A DNA stretch of 56,917 nucleotides from an uncultured Duncaniella sp. (GCA_910587165.1 CAJUKP010000015.1:1-56917); one strand, 5' to 3'. Positions 8,595-18,326 are shown, numbered from the stretch's first letter. Numbers and translations: made by a program. The notes: a model not told the origin generated them from the sequence alone.

Positions 8595-11500
8595 TATCGC
8601 TTTTCTCTTCGTTTTTTCTGTGTTCCAGACTGTTCCGGATGCGCCTGAGCCATCCGAAAGGATTGATTGTGTCAAATTCGCGCTTGAACACCACGCCTAT
8701 GCCCTGTGTGGTGAGGGCGCTCTTCAGATAATAGTTCTGGTCGTTGTAACGGTTGTAGGCCTTGAGCTGGAATGTGCCGGCACGGTTGAGCAGGTAACGG
8801 ATGTCGAAATCTCCGATGAAGCTGTTGTTGTTGAGCGACTTGTCACGGTAGCCGAGATTTCCGTTCAGCAACAGGCGGTTGTCAAGCAGATGGCTCGACA
8901 GGGCCACATCTACCTCTACGTCCGAGAAATCACCGCGGTCGCTGCGGATTGCCGGAGCGATGCTCCAGTTGTCGGAAAGCTGACCCAGCATGGATCCGAG
9001 CCGCGAGGAGAGGGTTGACGATGCCACGGATGCGATCTCGTTGCCATGTGTGGCCGACATATAGTCAGGAGTATAGAAACGGTTGAGGGCGAGCAGATAT
9101 ATGATCTGCCTGTCCATCATTTCCTCTGTCGATACGATTGATCTCACCTTACGGTAGGTGTCGGCGGTAAGCGAGGGGAATTCGAGGTCAAATCCTATCT
9201 CGGGCTGGCGCATATCCCCCTTGGCTTTCAACAGGGCATTGACACGCACGGTGGTGCGGTTGAGTTCCGGGTCGTCAAGAAACGATTTGTCCAGATCGCT
9301 GAGATTGGCGTTGGTGGAGAACGATGCCGTTATATCGAGCTGTGCGGCGTATGGATCGCCACGGAACTCGATACTGCTCCCCTCGCGGATATTGAAGTCC
9401 TTTACCACGATGTCCTGAAGGGTGAAATTGTATGCTCCGCGGTTGAGTGTGTATTTTCCCCACATATTCAGTTCGCCTTCCGAATCATAGCTCATCCTCA
9501 GGTGTCCTGAGCCGTGGGCTGTGATCTTGTCGCCCCCCACCGGGTCCATTATAAGGTTGAGGGTGGCTTCGGGAGTCACGTCGATGTTGAATTCCATACG
9601 GTATTCGGTGGGTGGTCCTGCCTCCTCCTTCTTGATCCGGTCACGGAGCTGACGCACGATCAGAGGTGTTGGATCGAGGGCGGCGAGCGAGTCCTTGCGG
9701 GCTTTGTCGCGGTCGCGGAAGGTGATGAAGTCGTATTCGGCGCTCTGCTCGCGGTCGTCGAGCACGAATGTGAATGTCGATCCAGGCTCGGTGGACATAT
9801 TGACGTTGATGTCTATAAGTCCCGGTACACCTTTCACTGTGGCACCACCGCGTCCGTAGATTCTTCCATACCACGGATCCTGGGAGTCACGCTCGCCTAT
9901 GTCGTAGACCAGCAGATCTGTGGCGTCGGAGATCTCGAAGGTGAATGTGGGTTCGTGGAACTGCTTGTGGCCCACACGGCCCGACAGGATGGCGCTCTTC
10001 CCGTATTTGTCGGTCAGCACCACGTCGTTGAATTCTATTCTGCCGGGGCGCAGATGCACCGAGTCGGTGACATGATAGGTTGTGTTTGTGAAATCGAGTT
10101 TCAACCCGAAGTTGTCGGCGAATATGTCCCCCTCCATATCAAGGTCCTTGAACGTTCCGAAGAGGTGGGCGCTTCCTGACACCTTGCCGGAGATTGATGA
10201 CGTGAATGCCGACATGAAAGGTAGCATGAATTCAACCGGACTCTCATCGGCTGTGAAGCGGAAATCGAGTGATTCGGTCATGGGGTTGATGAATCCTCTC
10301 ACGATGGCTGTCTTTCCGTTGGCCTGGGCGATGTCGGCGTTGATCACGATGTCCTTTGTCGTGGTATCCCAGTAAGATGTGATGTCTCCGTCGCCCATCA
10401 CGCAGCGGTTGTAGCTGAGTCCTTTCACAGACAGACGCGGGGTGTACAGACGTGGCTGCCGGGAGAGCAGTTCCTCGCCATACAGTCGGCCTGTGGCGCG
10501 TCCTCCGAAGTTGACGGCATCGCTTATGGCGAGTGTCTCGAATATATAGTCGAGGTCAATGTGATCGAGGGTCACCACCATACGGTCTGTGGAGTCGGCA
10601 GATGCCACTCCGTCGATATTCAGGCTCTGACCATGACGGCCGCCACCGAATCCCTCAACGGTGATTCTTCCAGGGATGATGTCTATGCTGCCCGGAAACA
10701 CACTCCATGCCGTGTCGTTGAACACGAGCTGGGTGGGATGGAAATTGACTCTGGTCTCGATCCCGCCGTTGTCGGGCAGACGTGAGAGCAGTGTTGTGAA
10801 GTCAAGCTCGCCATGAAAATCCTTGTCCCGGGCCACTTTCCACCCGATGCCTGTTCTGACGGCATCGTTTCCACCTGTGGATGCCACCTTGAGCTGCATG
10901 AGGCCTTTCTTGGTTGGAAGTGTGGTTCCGGCATCAAGCATACAGTTTCGGGTGGTGCCGTTGACAAGAAGATGCAGCGAGGTCTCCTCGATGAGTTTAT
11001 CCTTGTTCTTCAGATATGGGGCGTCCAGCCTGAGACTGAGGGAGCGTGATCCGGGATCGGTCGCCGCCCGGAGCGTGACCGGATATATGAATTCCACCGG
11101 CAGCCTGAAGACTCTCGAGAGGGTGGTGTCGGGATGGATGGTGAGGTCGAGTGTGGCGAGAGAGTTAAGCTCCGTCATGGCTGTGTCTGTCTCAACCCGG
11201 GGGAGAATGGCCGGGAATATGTCGGCGACAAGTGATTTCATGTCGTCAGCTATCCCCTTGAAGGTATAATCGCCTTCAAGTGACATATCTACAAGCTGGC
11301 TTTTGAGCGAGATGACGCGTATTGAGTCGGCTCCGATTGACGACTCGATGTCAACGGCGGGCACGGATATGCGTTTCCCTTCATCGCCGTAAGCCATCTC
11401 GAGATCGTCAATTCTGATCCATCCGGTGATGTCGTCCGGCTTGCGGCCGTTGATCGAGGAGTCGAGGCTTCCGCTCACTACGGACGAGGCCATGGCAGAA

Positions 11501-13140
11501 CCCGGTTTGGCGAACGGTTCGAGAGACAGCGAGCGGAAATCGGCGAAAATCTCGGTGGCCGGTCGTTCACCGGCGAGATCGTGTCCGCCTGAGATGGTGA
11601 AGTCCACGCCCGGCGCGGCCGAGGTGAGCGAGAAATCCACGTGCCGGTGGGCAAATGAGGCTTCCGAGGTTATGTTGGTGTATGTCTCCCCTTTGTATGT
11701 GATGGAGCTTATCACGGCTTCGGCGGTTCCGTCGATGTCTCCGCGCGCGCCGAGGGATATATCAGCATTTCCGTCTATGGCTATCTCGGTGAGAGGTTCG
11801 CCCCCTTTGCCAAGCAGTGATGAGGGGTTGAAACCGTTGGTAGAGATCGAGCCGTCGATCCTTAGCGGTGAATTTTTGCCGTTACGGGCAATACCGCAGT
11901 CGATGTCTATGTTTCCGCAGTCGGTGAGAAGTGAACCGTTGAGGTCGATGCTTCTTGATGTAGCGGCCAGTGAGCCGAGCAGGTTCACCTCGCCGAGAGG
12001 CGCGAATCTTTTTATCCTGGCGTAGAGTTTATGGCCGGGGGCATCCGGCATTGAGAGTATATCGAGTGCGTCAGGGATGCTGACGTTCAGACTGATGCGG
12101 TCGAAATCCAACGCGATGTCATCAGTCGGTCCGCCAAGACCGTCAATGTGTCCGCTGGCCTGCAGATAGGTGTCACGGTCGCGGAGCGACACCGATAGCC
12201 GTTCCAGAGCGATGCTGTCAATGCGTCCCTGAAGGTCGAGCTCGATGTCGACAGGAGTATTCATCTCAGCGAGTACCGGCAGGAGCGGCGAGAGGTCAGA
12301 CGGTGTTATATGTGTGGAAGGGAGTGTGGCCACACGGGTCATGATGTCGGTGGCACGGAACGGACCGTTGAGAACAGAGGGGAGTGTTATCTCGTCAAGC
12401 GCTATAGCCGATTCCGGCATTTTCAGTGAGAACCGGTTAAGGATCGACTTCTGTTTGTCGAGCAATATATATGCGGTCATATCGCTCACCGACAGTCCGC
12501 TTTTCTCATTGGCAGCGAGACGTTTCAGCTCCCCCTCGATATAAGAATCGCTTATATGCGGGGCCCTGAGGTCAGCACGGATATCGTTGACAGATATATG
12601 GTTGCGGTCAAACCGTGATTCTTCATCGACATAAGGCTCGGACAGCACATCGTAGGTGAACGATGAACGGCGCACCACAACCATATTGACCGCGAGATCA
12701 AAACGTGACGGTTCCTTCTTCTCTTTCTTTTTAAACCGCGCTATGATCGGGTCGATGTTGAGCGGAGAGCCTATTGAGTCACGCGACAGGCTCACACGTG
12801 CGTCTATAAGTTCGGCGTAGGTTATGACCGGTTTGTGATTCCAGAGGCTCTCGCCGAAGCTAATTCCGGCACCGAGATGTCCGACACTGAGAGCTGTGTC
12901 GCCGTTGAGATCGAGAACGGTGACATCACGGAGCATGACACGGTTGAACGGCGCGACACTCACACTCCCGATATGGACCTTGGTCCCGAGAAGTGCTGTG
13001 AGTTCATTCTCGGCTATATCGCCTATGCGGTTCTGGAACGACGGCAGGGAGAGAAGTATATACAAGATCATTGGCACCGCCACAGGCAGCGCCAATGCGA
13101 TGACAAGTATTGTCCGTATGATCCTGTAGAGTGTCTTCAC
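8572..13140 (-). CDS. tamB: TamB-like translocation/assembly module protein
   Basis: The 1522-residue protein has an N-terminal membrane anchor (about residues 8-32, IRTILVIALALPVAVPMILY) and a very long periplasmic body of beta-rich repeats. Its C-terminal DUF490/TamB domain (about residues 1150-1500) has features such as GSGHLRMSYDSEGELNMWGKY and GNLGYRDKSLNNN. It belongs to the AsmA/TamB bridge-protein superfamily, which connects inner and outer membrane and is linked to phospholipid transport and outer-membrane protein assembly. No TamA partner is beside it in the window. The start is 12 bp after the thioredoxin-like lipoprotein gene (13153-14253), so the two are probably co-transcribed. 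The 3' end overlaps the convergent glycosyltransferase gene. The assignment is secure at superfamily level; the exact role in Bacteroidetes is inference. Confidence 0.9.
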   Translation of the reverse strand: MKTLYRIIRTILVIALALPVAVPMILYILLSLPSFQNRIGDIAENELTALLGTKVHIGSVSVAPFNRVMLRDVTVLDLNGDTALSVGHLGAGISFGESLWNHKPVITYAELIDARVSLSRDSIGSPLNIDPIIARFKKKEKKEPSRFDLAVNMVVVRRSSFTYDVLSEPYVDEESRFDRNHISVNDIRADLRAPHISDSYIEGELKRLAANEKSGLSVSDMTAYILLDKQKSILNRFSLKMPESAIALDEITLPSVLNGPFRATDIMTRVATLPSTHITPSDLSPLLPVLAEMNTPVDIELDLQGRIDSIALERLSVSLRDRDTYLQASGHIDGLGGPTDDIALDFDRISLNVSIPDALDILSMPDAPGHKLYARIKRFAPLGEVNLLGSLAATSRSIDLNGSLLTDCGNIDIDCGIARNGKNSPLRIDGSISTNGFNPSSLLGKGGEPLTEIAIDGNADISLGARGDIDGTAEAVISSITYKGETYTNITSEASFAHRHVDFSLTSAAPGVDFTISGGHDLAGERPATEIFADFRSLSLEPFAKPGSAMASSVVSGSLDSSINGRKPDDITGWIRIDDLEMAYGDEGKRISVPAVDIESSIGADSIRVISLKSQLVDMSLEGDYTFKGIADDMKSLVADIFPAILPRVETDTAMTELNSLATLDLTIHPDTTLSRVFRLPVEFIYPVTLRAATDPGSRSLSLRLDAPYLKNKDKLIEETSLHLLVNGTTRNCMLDAGTTLPTKKGLMQLKVASTGGNDAVRTGIGWKVARDKDFHGELDFTTLLSRLPDNGGIETRVNFHPTQLVFNDTAWSVFPGSIDIIPGRITVEGFGGGRHGQSLNIDGVASADSTDRMVVTLDHIDLDYIFETLAISDAVNFGGRATGRLYGEELLSRQPRLYTPRLSVKGLSYNRCVMGDGDITSYWDTTTKDIVINADIAQANGKTAIVRGFINPMTESLDFRFTADESPVEFMLPFMSAFTSSISGKVSGSAHLFGTFKDLDMEGDIFADNFGLKLDFTNTTYHVTDSVHLRPGRIEFNDVVLTDKYGKSAILSGRVGHKQFHEPTFTFEISDATDLLVYDIGERDSQDPWYGRIYGRGGATVKGVPGLIDINVNMSTEPGSTFTFVLDDREQSAEYDFITFRDRDKARKDSLAALDPTPLIVRQLRDRIKKEEAGPPTEYRMEFNIDVTPEATLNLIMDPVGGDKITAHGSGHLRMSYDSEGELNMWGKYTLNRGAYNFTLQDIVVKDFNIREGSSIEFRGDPYAAQLDITASFSTNANLSDLDKSFLDDPELNRTTVRVNALLKAKGDMRQPEIGFDLEFPSLTADTYRKVRSIVSTEEMMDRQIIYLLALNRFYTPDYMSATHGNEIASVASSTLSSRLGSMLGQLSDNWSIAPAIRSDRGDFSDVEVDVALSSHLLDNRLLLNGNLGYRDKSLNNNSFIGDFDIRYLLNRAGTFQLKAYNRYNDQNYYLKSALTTQGIGVVFKREFDTINPFGWLRRIRNSLEHRKNEEKSDTTAVTRP

Positions 13141-13152
13141 TCCGGAGCGGTT

Positions 13153-14253
13153 CTACATTTGTGCGGCTACAGCTCTGTCGAGACTGCTCAGATCTGTCAC
13201 GCGCTCGGCTATCACACCCTGACGGTTGATGACGAATGTGGTGGGAAGCGACACGACGTTGTAGTTGAGAAGATTGTTGTTGCCCTCGGCCGAGAGACTG
13301 TTGAGCACGGATATCCACGGCAGATTGGCTGCTGTCTGTTTCCAGGCATACTCGTCGGTGTCAACCGACACTTGGTAGATCTCGAGGCCCTGGGGATGAT
13401 ACTTCTCATATACTTTGTTGAGCTCGATATTGAGGGCCGGTGACCACTCGGCGGTGTAGGCGGTGAAGTTGAGCACTACAGGCTTTCCTGCCGCGGTGAG
13501 CTCATGCAGGGAGTGCTCTACCCCCTTGCGGTCGAACAGTTTGATCTCGAACGAGCCAACTTCCTGTGCCTCGATGGTCTTGGCGGGAGCTGAGGCCGAA
13601 GGTTTGCGGTTGTCGAGATAGAGTTTCTTCAGATATGTCGTGCGCGGGTCGGAGGGGCGGTTCTGGGTGAATGAATTGGCCACAGCGCCTATGATCCGGT
13701 GGTCAAGCGACACTGACGGGTTGAAAAGAGGCTTGCCGTCGATACGTTTGCTTATCACATAGTAGGCCACGATACCGTTTGGATCGGCGAGTATCATCTG
13801 TCCGAGGTCACGCTTCAGTTCCTCGTCGGCAATCACACCGGCGATTCCCTTCGAGGCTGCCGATGCAGCCAGAAGAGAGTCCACACGTGCCAGATTTGCA
13901 GCCTGTGGTGTTCCGCTCACGGTATGGTTGGTGGAGATGTCGGGTGCGGTGGCGTTGATGGTGAGGGTCTCTATCGAGTCGATGGGGAAATAGAGTGAAT
14001 GGGCGCCTGCACGCAGACGGTATATGTCGGGATAGCCTTGCGGAGCGTGAGAATAGTCAAACTTGCCGTTTTTGTCGGTGGATATCGTGTCGATCACATA
14101 CCATCCGCCCTGGTTGTTGCCCTCGAGCAACACCACGTCGTTGTCGCCCAGACCGTCGATTGTGCCGTTTATTCTCCATTTGTCGCCGCTGCCCGAGCAG
14201 GAGCTTATGAGAAGTGCCGCTGCTGTTCCGGCGGCGAGAAATATATGTTTCAT
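13153..14253 (-). CDS. Thioredoxin-fold DUF4369-type lipoprotein lacking CxxC
   Basis: The ATG at 14253 gives 366 residues beginning MKHIFLAAGTAAALLISSC, a lipoprotein signal with its acylation Cys near residue 19. A DUF4369-like beta domain (about 20-130, KWRINGTIDGLGDNDVVLLE) precedes a helical linker and a C-terminal AhpC/TSA-TlpA fold (about 235-366, VVLNFTAYTAEWSPALNIEL to VVSLPTTFVINRQG). Where active family members have WC-x-x-C, this one reads YTAEWSPALN, and no cysteine occurs anywhere in the mature domain. It is therefore not a thiol oxidoreductase and may be a binding or scaffold protein. It is the first gene of the unit with the TamB-like gene. The earlier start at 14310 is rejected because it would lie upstream of the promoter. 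Confidence 0.88.
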   Translation of the reverse strand: MKHIFLAAGTAAALLISSCSGSGDKWRINGTIDGLGDNDVVLLEGNNQGGWYVIDTISTDKNGKFDYSHAPQGYPDIYRLRAGAHSLYFPIDSIETLTINATAPDISTNHTVSGTPQAANLARVDSLLAASAASKGIAGVIADEELKRDLGQMILADPNGIVAYYVISKRIDGKPLFNPSVSLDHRIIGAVANSFTQNRPSDPRTTYLKKLYLDNRKPSASAPAKTIEAQEVGSFEIKLFDRKGVEHSLHELTAAGKPVVLNFTAYTAEWSPALNIELNKVYEKYHPQGLEIYQVSVDTDEYAWKQTAANLPWISVLNSLSAEGNNNLLNYNVVSLPTTFVINRQGVIAERVTDLSSLDRAVAAQM

Positions 14254-14279
14254 TTCGGTTTCTTGAGATATTGGAAGTA

Positions 14280-14287
14280 CAAAATTA
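14280..14287 (-). promoter_or_regulatory. -7 box upstream of the thioredoxin-fold/tamB unit
   Basis: The minus strand reads TAATTTTG at 14287-14280, an exact TAnnTTTG match 27 nt from the ATG at 14253. No TTG lies at the best -33 spacing, so strength is uncertain. A plus-strand TACTTTTG (14289-14296) also matches and could serve the 14426 gene through a long leader. Confidence 0.5.
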
Positions 14288-14425
14288 CTACTTTTGCACT
14301 GAAGATTCATTTACACTTCACACAAAGAATGTTAAATGTGGGTATATGCGTTTAAACTCTTTGACCCATCGGTTGTCTTAACTTCAGTAACAACAAGAAA
14401 AACAACTAAAAACGTAACATAGAAA

Positions 14426-14905
14426 ATGAAGAAATTTATCATCAGCTCCACTCTCTTCCTTGCCGCACTCGCCGGCGGTCTCACCGCAAGCGCCCAGACC
14501 CAGACCTGTCCTCAGAACAACTGCACGAAACAGACACAGTGCACCACCGCACAGAACTGTGGTCAGCAGAATTGCACTCCCGGTTCTTGCACCCCGCAGT
14601 CATGCGCTCCCGGTGCCCGTCGCGGAGGAGCAGCCCGCTGCAACGCTTTCGAGGGTCTCAACCTCTCCGACCAGCAGAAGAGCCAGCTCCAGGCGCTCGG
14701 TCAGGACTGCAAGGTGCAGCGTGACAAAAAGCAGTGTGACGGCCGTAAGGAGCGTCTTGCCAAGATCAAGACCATCCTCACTCCCGAGCAGTACACCCAG
14801 TTTCTTGAGAACAATTTCGTTCAGGGTGGCAACCGTCACAGCAAGGACATGAAACGTCACCACGGCAAAGCAAAACGTATCGAGCAGAAAGCCGATAAGA
14901 AGTAA
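14426..14905 (+). CDS. Cys-rich Spy-like periplasmic protein
   Basis: The 159-residue product has a clear Sec signal ending ASAQ (about residues 1-24). The next 50 residues hold eight cysteines in a loose repeat, three to five residues between neighbours (TCPQNNC, QCTTAQNC, QQNCTPGSC, QSC), then an RRGGAARC joint. A helical part follows with LNLSDQQKSQLQAL and ILTPEQYTQFL, resembling the LTxxQ repeats of Spy/CpxP-type proteins and the small DUF4890-like proteins of Bacteroidales. The C-terminus is Lys/His-rich (KDMKRHHGKAKR). The Cys and His content suggests metal binding or disulfide chemistry in the periplasm; that is inference. It is a stand-alone gene with its own terminator. Confidence 0.8.
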   Translation: MKKFIISSTLFLAALAGGLTASAQTQTCPQNNCTKQTQCTTAQNCGQQNCTPGSCTPQSCAPGARRGGAARCNAFEGLNLSDQQKSQLQALGQDCKVQRDKKQCDGRKERLAKIKTILTPEQYTQFLENNFVQGGNRHSKDMKRHHGKAKRIEQKADKK

Positions 14906-14932
14906 TATCTCAACGGAATGACTCCAAAAATG

Positions 14933-14968
14933 ACAGGAGCCGGTGCCATCCAGGGCATCGGCTCCTGT
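14933..14968 (+). terminator. Hairpin terminator after the Cys-rich gene
   Basis: ACAGGAGCCGGTGCC (14933-14947) pairs with GGCATCGGCTCCTGT (14954-14968), allowing one G-T pair, with a 6-nt loop. A weak T/G tail follows. It lies 28 bp past the stop of the 14426 gene. Confidence 0.7.
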
Positions 14969-15051
14969 TGTGTCCGGATGAAAAAAAAGCAGGCAAGCTG
15001 TAACTTTTCAGTATCTGTTGCGTCATATAGGCAAAGACTCATTTTTCAGCT

Positions 15052-17478
15052 ATGCAAAAGTTACATTTGTTAATACTGTTCATATCACTGGCTCTCGGAG
15101 CTGTAGCGCAGACCCCAGGAGTGGAAGGTGTCGTGGTCGATTCGCTGGGTGAGGGGGAGCCATACGCCACCCTCAGGGTGTTCAGGCTCGCCGATCCATC
15201 CGTCACCATAGCCACCGGGCTGACCGGTGATGATGGCAGGTTTCATCTCGATCTGCCCGGCGATGGTGTCTATCGTCTCAATATCAGCGCTACCGGCAAG
15301 GATGAGACCGAATTGGAGTTTGATGTCCAGACTTCTGAATCGGTGGCCATGCTCGGCGAGATCGTGCTTTCAGTGCCTGACAATCTGCTCGGAGTAGTTG
15401 AGGTGACGGCCCAGCGTCCGCTCGTGAGCCGGGAGATTGACCGTATAGGCTATGATGTGCAGGCCGACAGTGAATCCAAGACCACCCAGCTTGACGAAAT
15501 GCTGAAGAAGGTGCCGCTCGTGACAGTGGAGTCTGACGGCACTGTGAAAGTGAAGGGCTCGACCGATTTCAAAATCTATAAGAACGGTCGCCCGAACAAT
15601 TCATTCACCAAGAATTCAAAGGATATTTTCAAAGCCATACCTGCCTCGATGATCAAGAAGATCGAGGTGATCACCGATCCCGGTGCGCGTGAGGAGGCGG
15701 AGGGTGTGGGTGCGATCCTCAATATAGTGACACTCGAAAACACTTCTGTGAAGGGGGTGATGGGATCGGCCGGAGTGAATCTCTCGTCCACCAATCCTAT
15801 CCCGAGTCCCAATCTCTGGATCACTTCACAGGTTGATAAGGTGACGTTCTCTCTTTCGGGAGGCTTGAGCACGATGAACCGCCGGCAGACCGGTAACAAC
15901 AACGAGCTTGAACGCACATACGATGATACCGGAAACACTCTGAAAAGCCGCACGTATTCCACAAATCCCGGCGCTATGTATTGGGGTAACGGTGAACTTT
16001 CGTGGGAGCTTGACACACTCAATCTCTTCACGGCCGAATTCGGCTTCTACAGCTATAATCTCAAGGTGAAACAGGCCGGAAGCACCACGATGACCGCTCC
16101 GGACGGATCGCCGGTCTACAGCTATTCATCATATTCGCTCAATAAGCCATACGGTTATCTCGATTTCAACGGGTCGGCCAACTATCAGCATCAGACCGGC
16201 CGCAAAGGTGAGATCTTCACGCTCAGTTATGCCCTGTCCACCACGCGGCAGCAGCAGGACGGATATACGGAATACAGTGATCTTTTCCAGTTCCCGCTCC
16301 CTTATACACGCATGGATCAGGAGTTTGATCTGCGTTTTGCCGAGCATACCGTCCAGGCCGACTGGACACGTCCGTTCGGAAAGAAGCACAAACTCGATGT
16401 GGGCGGAAAGTTCATCTACCGCGACAACCATTCCGTCACCACCTACGACTACGCCGATTACCGGAAGGATTACACCGACTTCTCCCATCTCACATCCATC
16501 TCGGCAATCTATGCCGACTGGCGGGGCACTTTCGGAAAGTGGAGCCTCCGCGGAGGTCTGCGCTACGAATACTCCCACCTCTCGGCAAAATACAAGGACG
16601 GGAGCCAGCAACCGTTCTCAACTGATCTCAACGATCTGGTGCCCTCGGCGTCCGTGGCCTGGAATGCGTCTGACGCGTCTTCGCTCAAGCTTGCCTATTC
16701 CACTAATATCCGGCGTCCGGGCATAGCCTATCTGAATCCGGCCGTTTCGGAAAGTGTCACGGAAATCTCGTCGGGTAATCCGGATCTGAAGAGCGCCCGT
16801 AACCAGAACCTCACATTCACATACGGGCTTATCAAACAGAAGTTCAATATGAATTTCAATCTGTCATATAATTTCTCATCCTCCGGCATCATAGACGTCC
16901 GCCGTACTGTCGGCGATATGATCTATTCGACATACGCCAACGAGGGGCGCAGCCATAATGTGTCGCCATCGCTCTATGCCTCGTGGACGCCTACGGGAAA
17001 GACCTCGTTCATGGTGAATCTCAACACCTATTGGAACAAACAGGAGAACCGTTCGCTGGGACTGTCAGCCTCGGGTTGGGGCGGATATGGCTATATGCGC
17101 TATGCGCAGAAACTTCCCGCGAAGATCAACCTCGCAATATATATCAACTACTGGCATAGCGGCAAGTCGCTTTACAGCGAGGTCTACAAGCCACGGTTTG
17201 TCGATTCGTTCAGCTACGGAGTCAGTCTCGACCGCTCATTCCTCAAGGACGACCGTCTCACCATACGCATCCACGGTGGTGATATGTTCCTGCCGAAACG
17301 CCATTATGCCTACAGTGCCATCAATTCCGGATACTCGTCTGTCTCACGCTCATGGAGCAAGATAGGATCTACTTACTTTTTCCTTGGAGCCAACCTGCGC
17401 TTCGGTTCGCTGAACGTTTCAGTGAAGAAGGTCAACAAGGGCATTACCAACGACGATCTCGATGGTCGTAAGAACTAA
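15052..17478 (+). CDS. Outer-membrane beta-barrel protein, TonB-receptor-like
   Basis: The 808-residue protein has a signal peptide (about 1-19, ending AVAQ) and an N-terminal carboxypeptidase-regulatory/CNA-B-like beta domain (VEGVVVDSLGEGEPYATLRV). A plug-like region follows (LLGVVEVTAQRP, then KVPLVTVESDGTVKVKGSTDFKIYKNGRP, and MIKKIEVITDPGAREEAEGVGAILNIVT), and then a long barrel. This is the layout of the Bacteroidetes OMP_b-brl_3 family, related to TonB-dependent receptors but usually without a SusD partner, and none is present here. The substrate is unknown. It may be an uptake receptor or a structural barrel. Its own strong bidirectional terminator follows. No exact -7 box was found in the 83-bp leader after the upstream terminator. 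Confidence 0.88.
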   Translation: MQKLHLLILFISLALGAVAQTPGVEGVVVDSLGEGEPYATLRVFRLADPSVTIATGLTGDDGRFHLDLPGDGVYRLNISATGKDETELEFDVQTSESVAMLGEIVLSVPDNLLGVVEVTAQRPLVSREIDRIGYDVQADSESKTTQLDEMLKKVPLVTVESDGTVKVKGSTDFKIYKNGRPNNSFTKNSKDIFKAIPASMIKKIEVITDPGAREEAEGVGAILNIVTLENTSVKGVMGSAGVNLSSTNPIPSPNLWITSQVDKVTFSLSGGLSTMNRRQTGNNNELERTYDDTGNTLKSRTYSTNPGAMYWGNGELSWELDTLNLFTAEFGFYSYNLKVKQAGSTTMTAPDGSPVYSYSSYSLNKPYGYLDFNGSANYQHQTGRKGEIFTLSYALSTTRQQQDGYTEYSDLFQFPLPYTRMDQEFDLRFAEHTVQADWTRPFGKKHKLDVGGKFIYRDNHSVTTYDYADYRKDYTDFSHLTSISAIYADWRGTFGKWSLRGGLRYEYSHLSAKYKDGSQQPFSTDLNDLVPSASVAWNASDASSLKLAYSTNIRRPGIAYLNPAVSESVTEISSGNPDLKSARNQNLTFTYGLIKQKFNMNFNLSYNFSSSGIIDVRRTVGDMIYSTYANEGRSHNVSPSLYASWTPTGKTSFMVNLNTYWNKQENRSLGLSASGWGGYGYMRYAQKLPAKINLAIYINYWHSGKSLYSEVYKPRFVDSFSYGVSLDRSFLKDDRLTIRIHGGDMFLPKRHYAYSAINSGYSSVSRSWSKIGSTYFFLGANLRFGSLNVSVKKVNKGITNDDLDGRKN

Positions 17479-17490
17479 ACTAAGATCAAA

Positions 17491-17552
17491 ATGAACATCT
17501 ACAGAGGCGGCGAACGGAGCATATTCCGTTCGCCGCCTCTGTATATGTTCAT
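17491..17552. terminator. Strong bidirectional terminator
   Basis: A 19-bp perfect stem (17500-17518 with 17525-17543) has a 6-nt loop, flanked by a second pair (ATGAACAT 17491-17498 with ATGTTCAT 17545-17552). It sits between the convergent beta-barrel gene and the TIGR02757 gene, so it can serve both. Confidence 0.9.
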
Positions 17553-17555
17553 TAT

Positions 17556-18326
17556 TTATAATTTCATGCCGATTCCGAACAGCGCGAAATCGTAGATGCA
17601 CGGGTCGTCCGGATTGTAACGGCGCAACCGTTCTGTCAGTTCCACCACCGATCTACGGTCATCAGCCTTTCGGGTAAGAAGACCGAGTTCCCTCGACACA
17701 TCACCCACATGGACGTCCAGCGGGATGAAGAGCTGGGATGGTTTCAGAATGTCCCACACTCCGAGATCGACTATACCGTCGTCTCTCACCAGCCATCGCA
17801 GTGCCATATTGACCCTTTTCAAGGCTGTGGTTTTCAGATTCTGGGGCAGACATCTCGATGCCACCGTATTGTCGGCCGGTGAATTGGCCTCGGCGAGCTC
17901 GCGGTTCACCCCTTCTATGAGTTTCCATGCCGGAGCCTCTGTCGATGCTATTCCCTCGGCACGGGCGAACTCCTGCAGTGATCCGTGGTTGGCATAGATG
18001 CGCCGCAGCCCCCGCAGATAATATTTGAGATGGCTGTTGAAGAATGTCCGGTGTATGTTGTCACTGTCGGCCAGATCCTCATACCCCTCGTCCATCATGT
18101 AATCGAAGGGACGGTTGTCCATGAGTCCGAGCAGTCTGTTGCAGTCGCGGCATATCATTTTCCTGTTTCCCCAGGCTATCGAAGAGGTGAGCAGCGAGGT
18201 TATCTCGATGTCACGCAGATCCGTGAACCTGTGCGGAAACTGCACCGGATCATCGGCGATGAATTCCGGTGAGTTGATGCGGGCCGCTTCCGAGTCGAGC
18301 AGTTCGTGCAGATCGTTGTCTGTCAT
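17556..18326 (-). CDS. TIGR02757 family protein (DUF2400)
   Basis: The ATG at 18326 gives 256 residues starting MTDNDLHELLDSEAARINSP; the reading frame upstream to 18440 has no family resemblance. Conserved blocks are DPVQFPHRF, DIEITSLLTSSIAWGNRKMI, FDYMMDEGY, the Lys/Arg-rich middle ALKRVNMALRWLVRDDGIVDLG, and FIPLDVHVGDVSRELGLLTRK. The C-terminus PCIYDFALFGIGM is typical of the family. The fold resembles HhH-GPD DNA glycosylases, with the late Asp of LDVHVGD in the expected place, but no activity has been assigned to the family. The ATG lies 79 bp after the stop of the TlpA-like gene on the same strand, so read-through is possible. Confidence 0.9.
   Translation of the reverse strand: MTDNDLHELLDSEAARINSPEFIADDPVQFPHRFTDLRDIEITSLLTSSIAWGNRKMICRDCNRLLGLMDNRPFDYMMDEGYEDLADSDNIHRTFFNSHLKYYLRGLRRIYANHGSLQEFARAEGIASTEAPAWKLIEGVNRELAEANSPADNTVASRCLPQNLKTTALKRVNMALRWLVRDDGIVDLGVWDILKPSQLFIPLDVHVGDVSRELGLLTRKADDRRSVVELTERLRRYNPDDPCIYDFALFGIGMKL

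Noticed and set aside
9514..10179. 221-residue open frame on the plus strand, with several others at 8620-13443
   Set aside because: All are antisense to the TamB-like or thioredoxin-fold genes and lack promoters and recognisable motifs.
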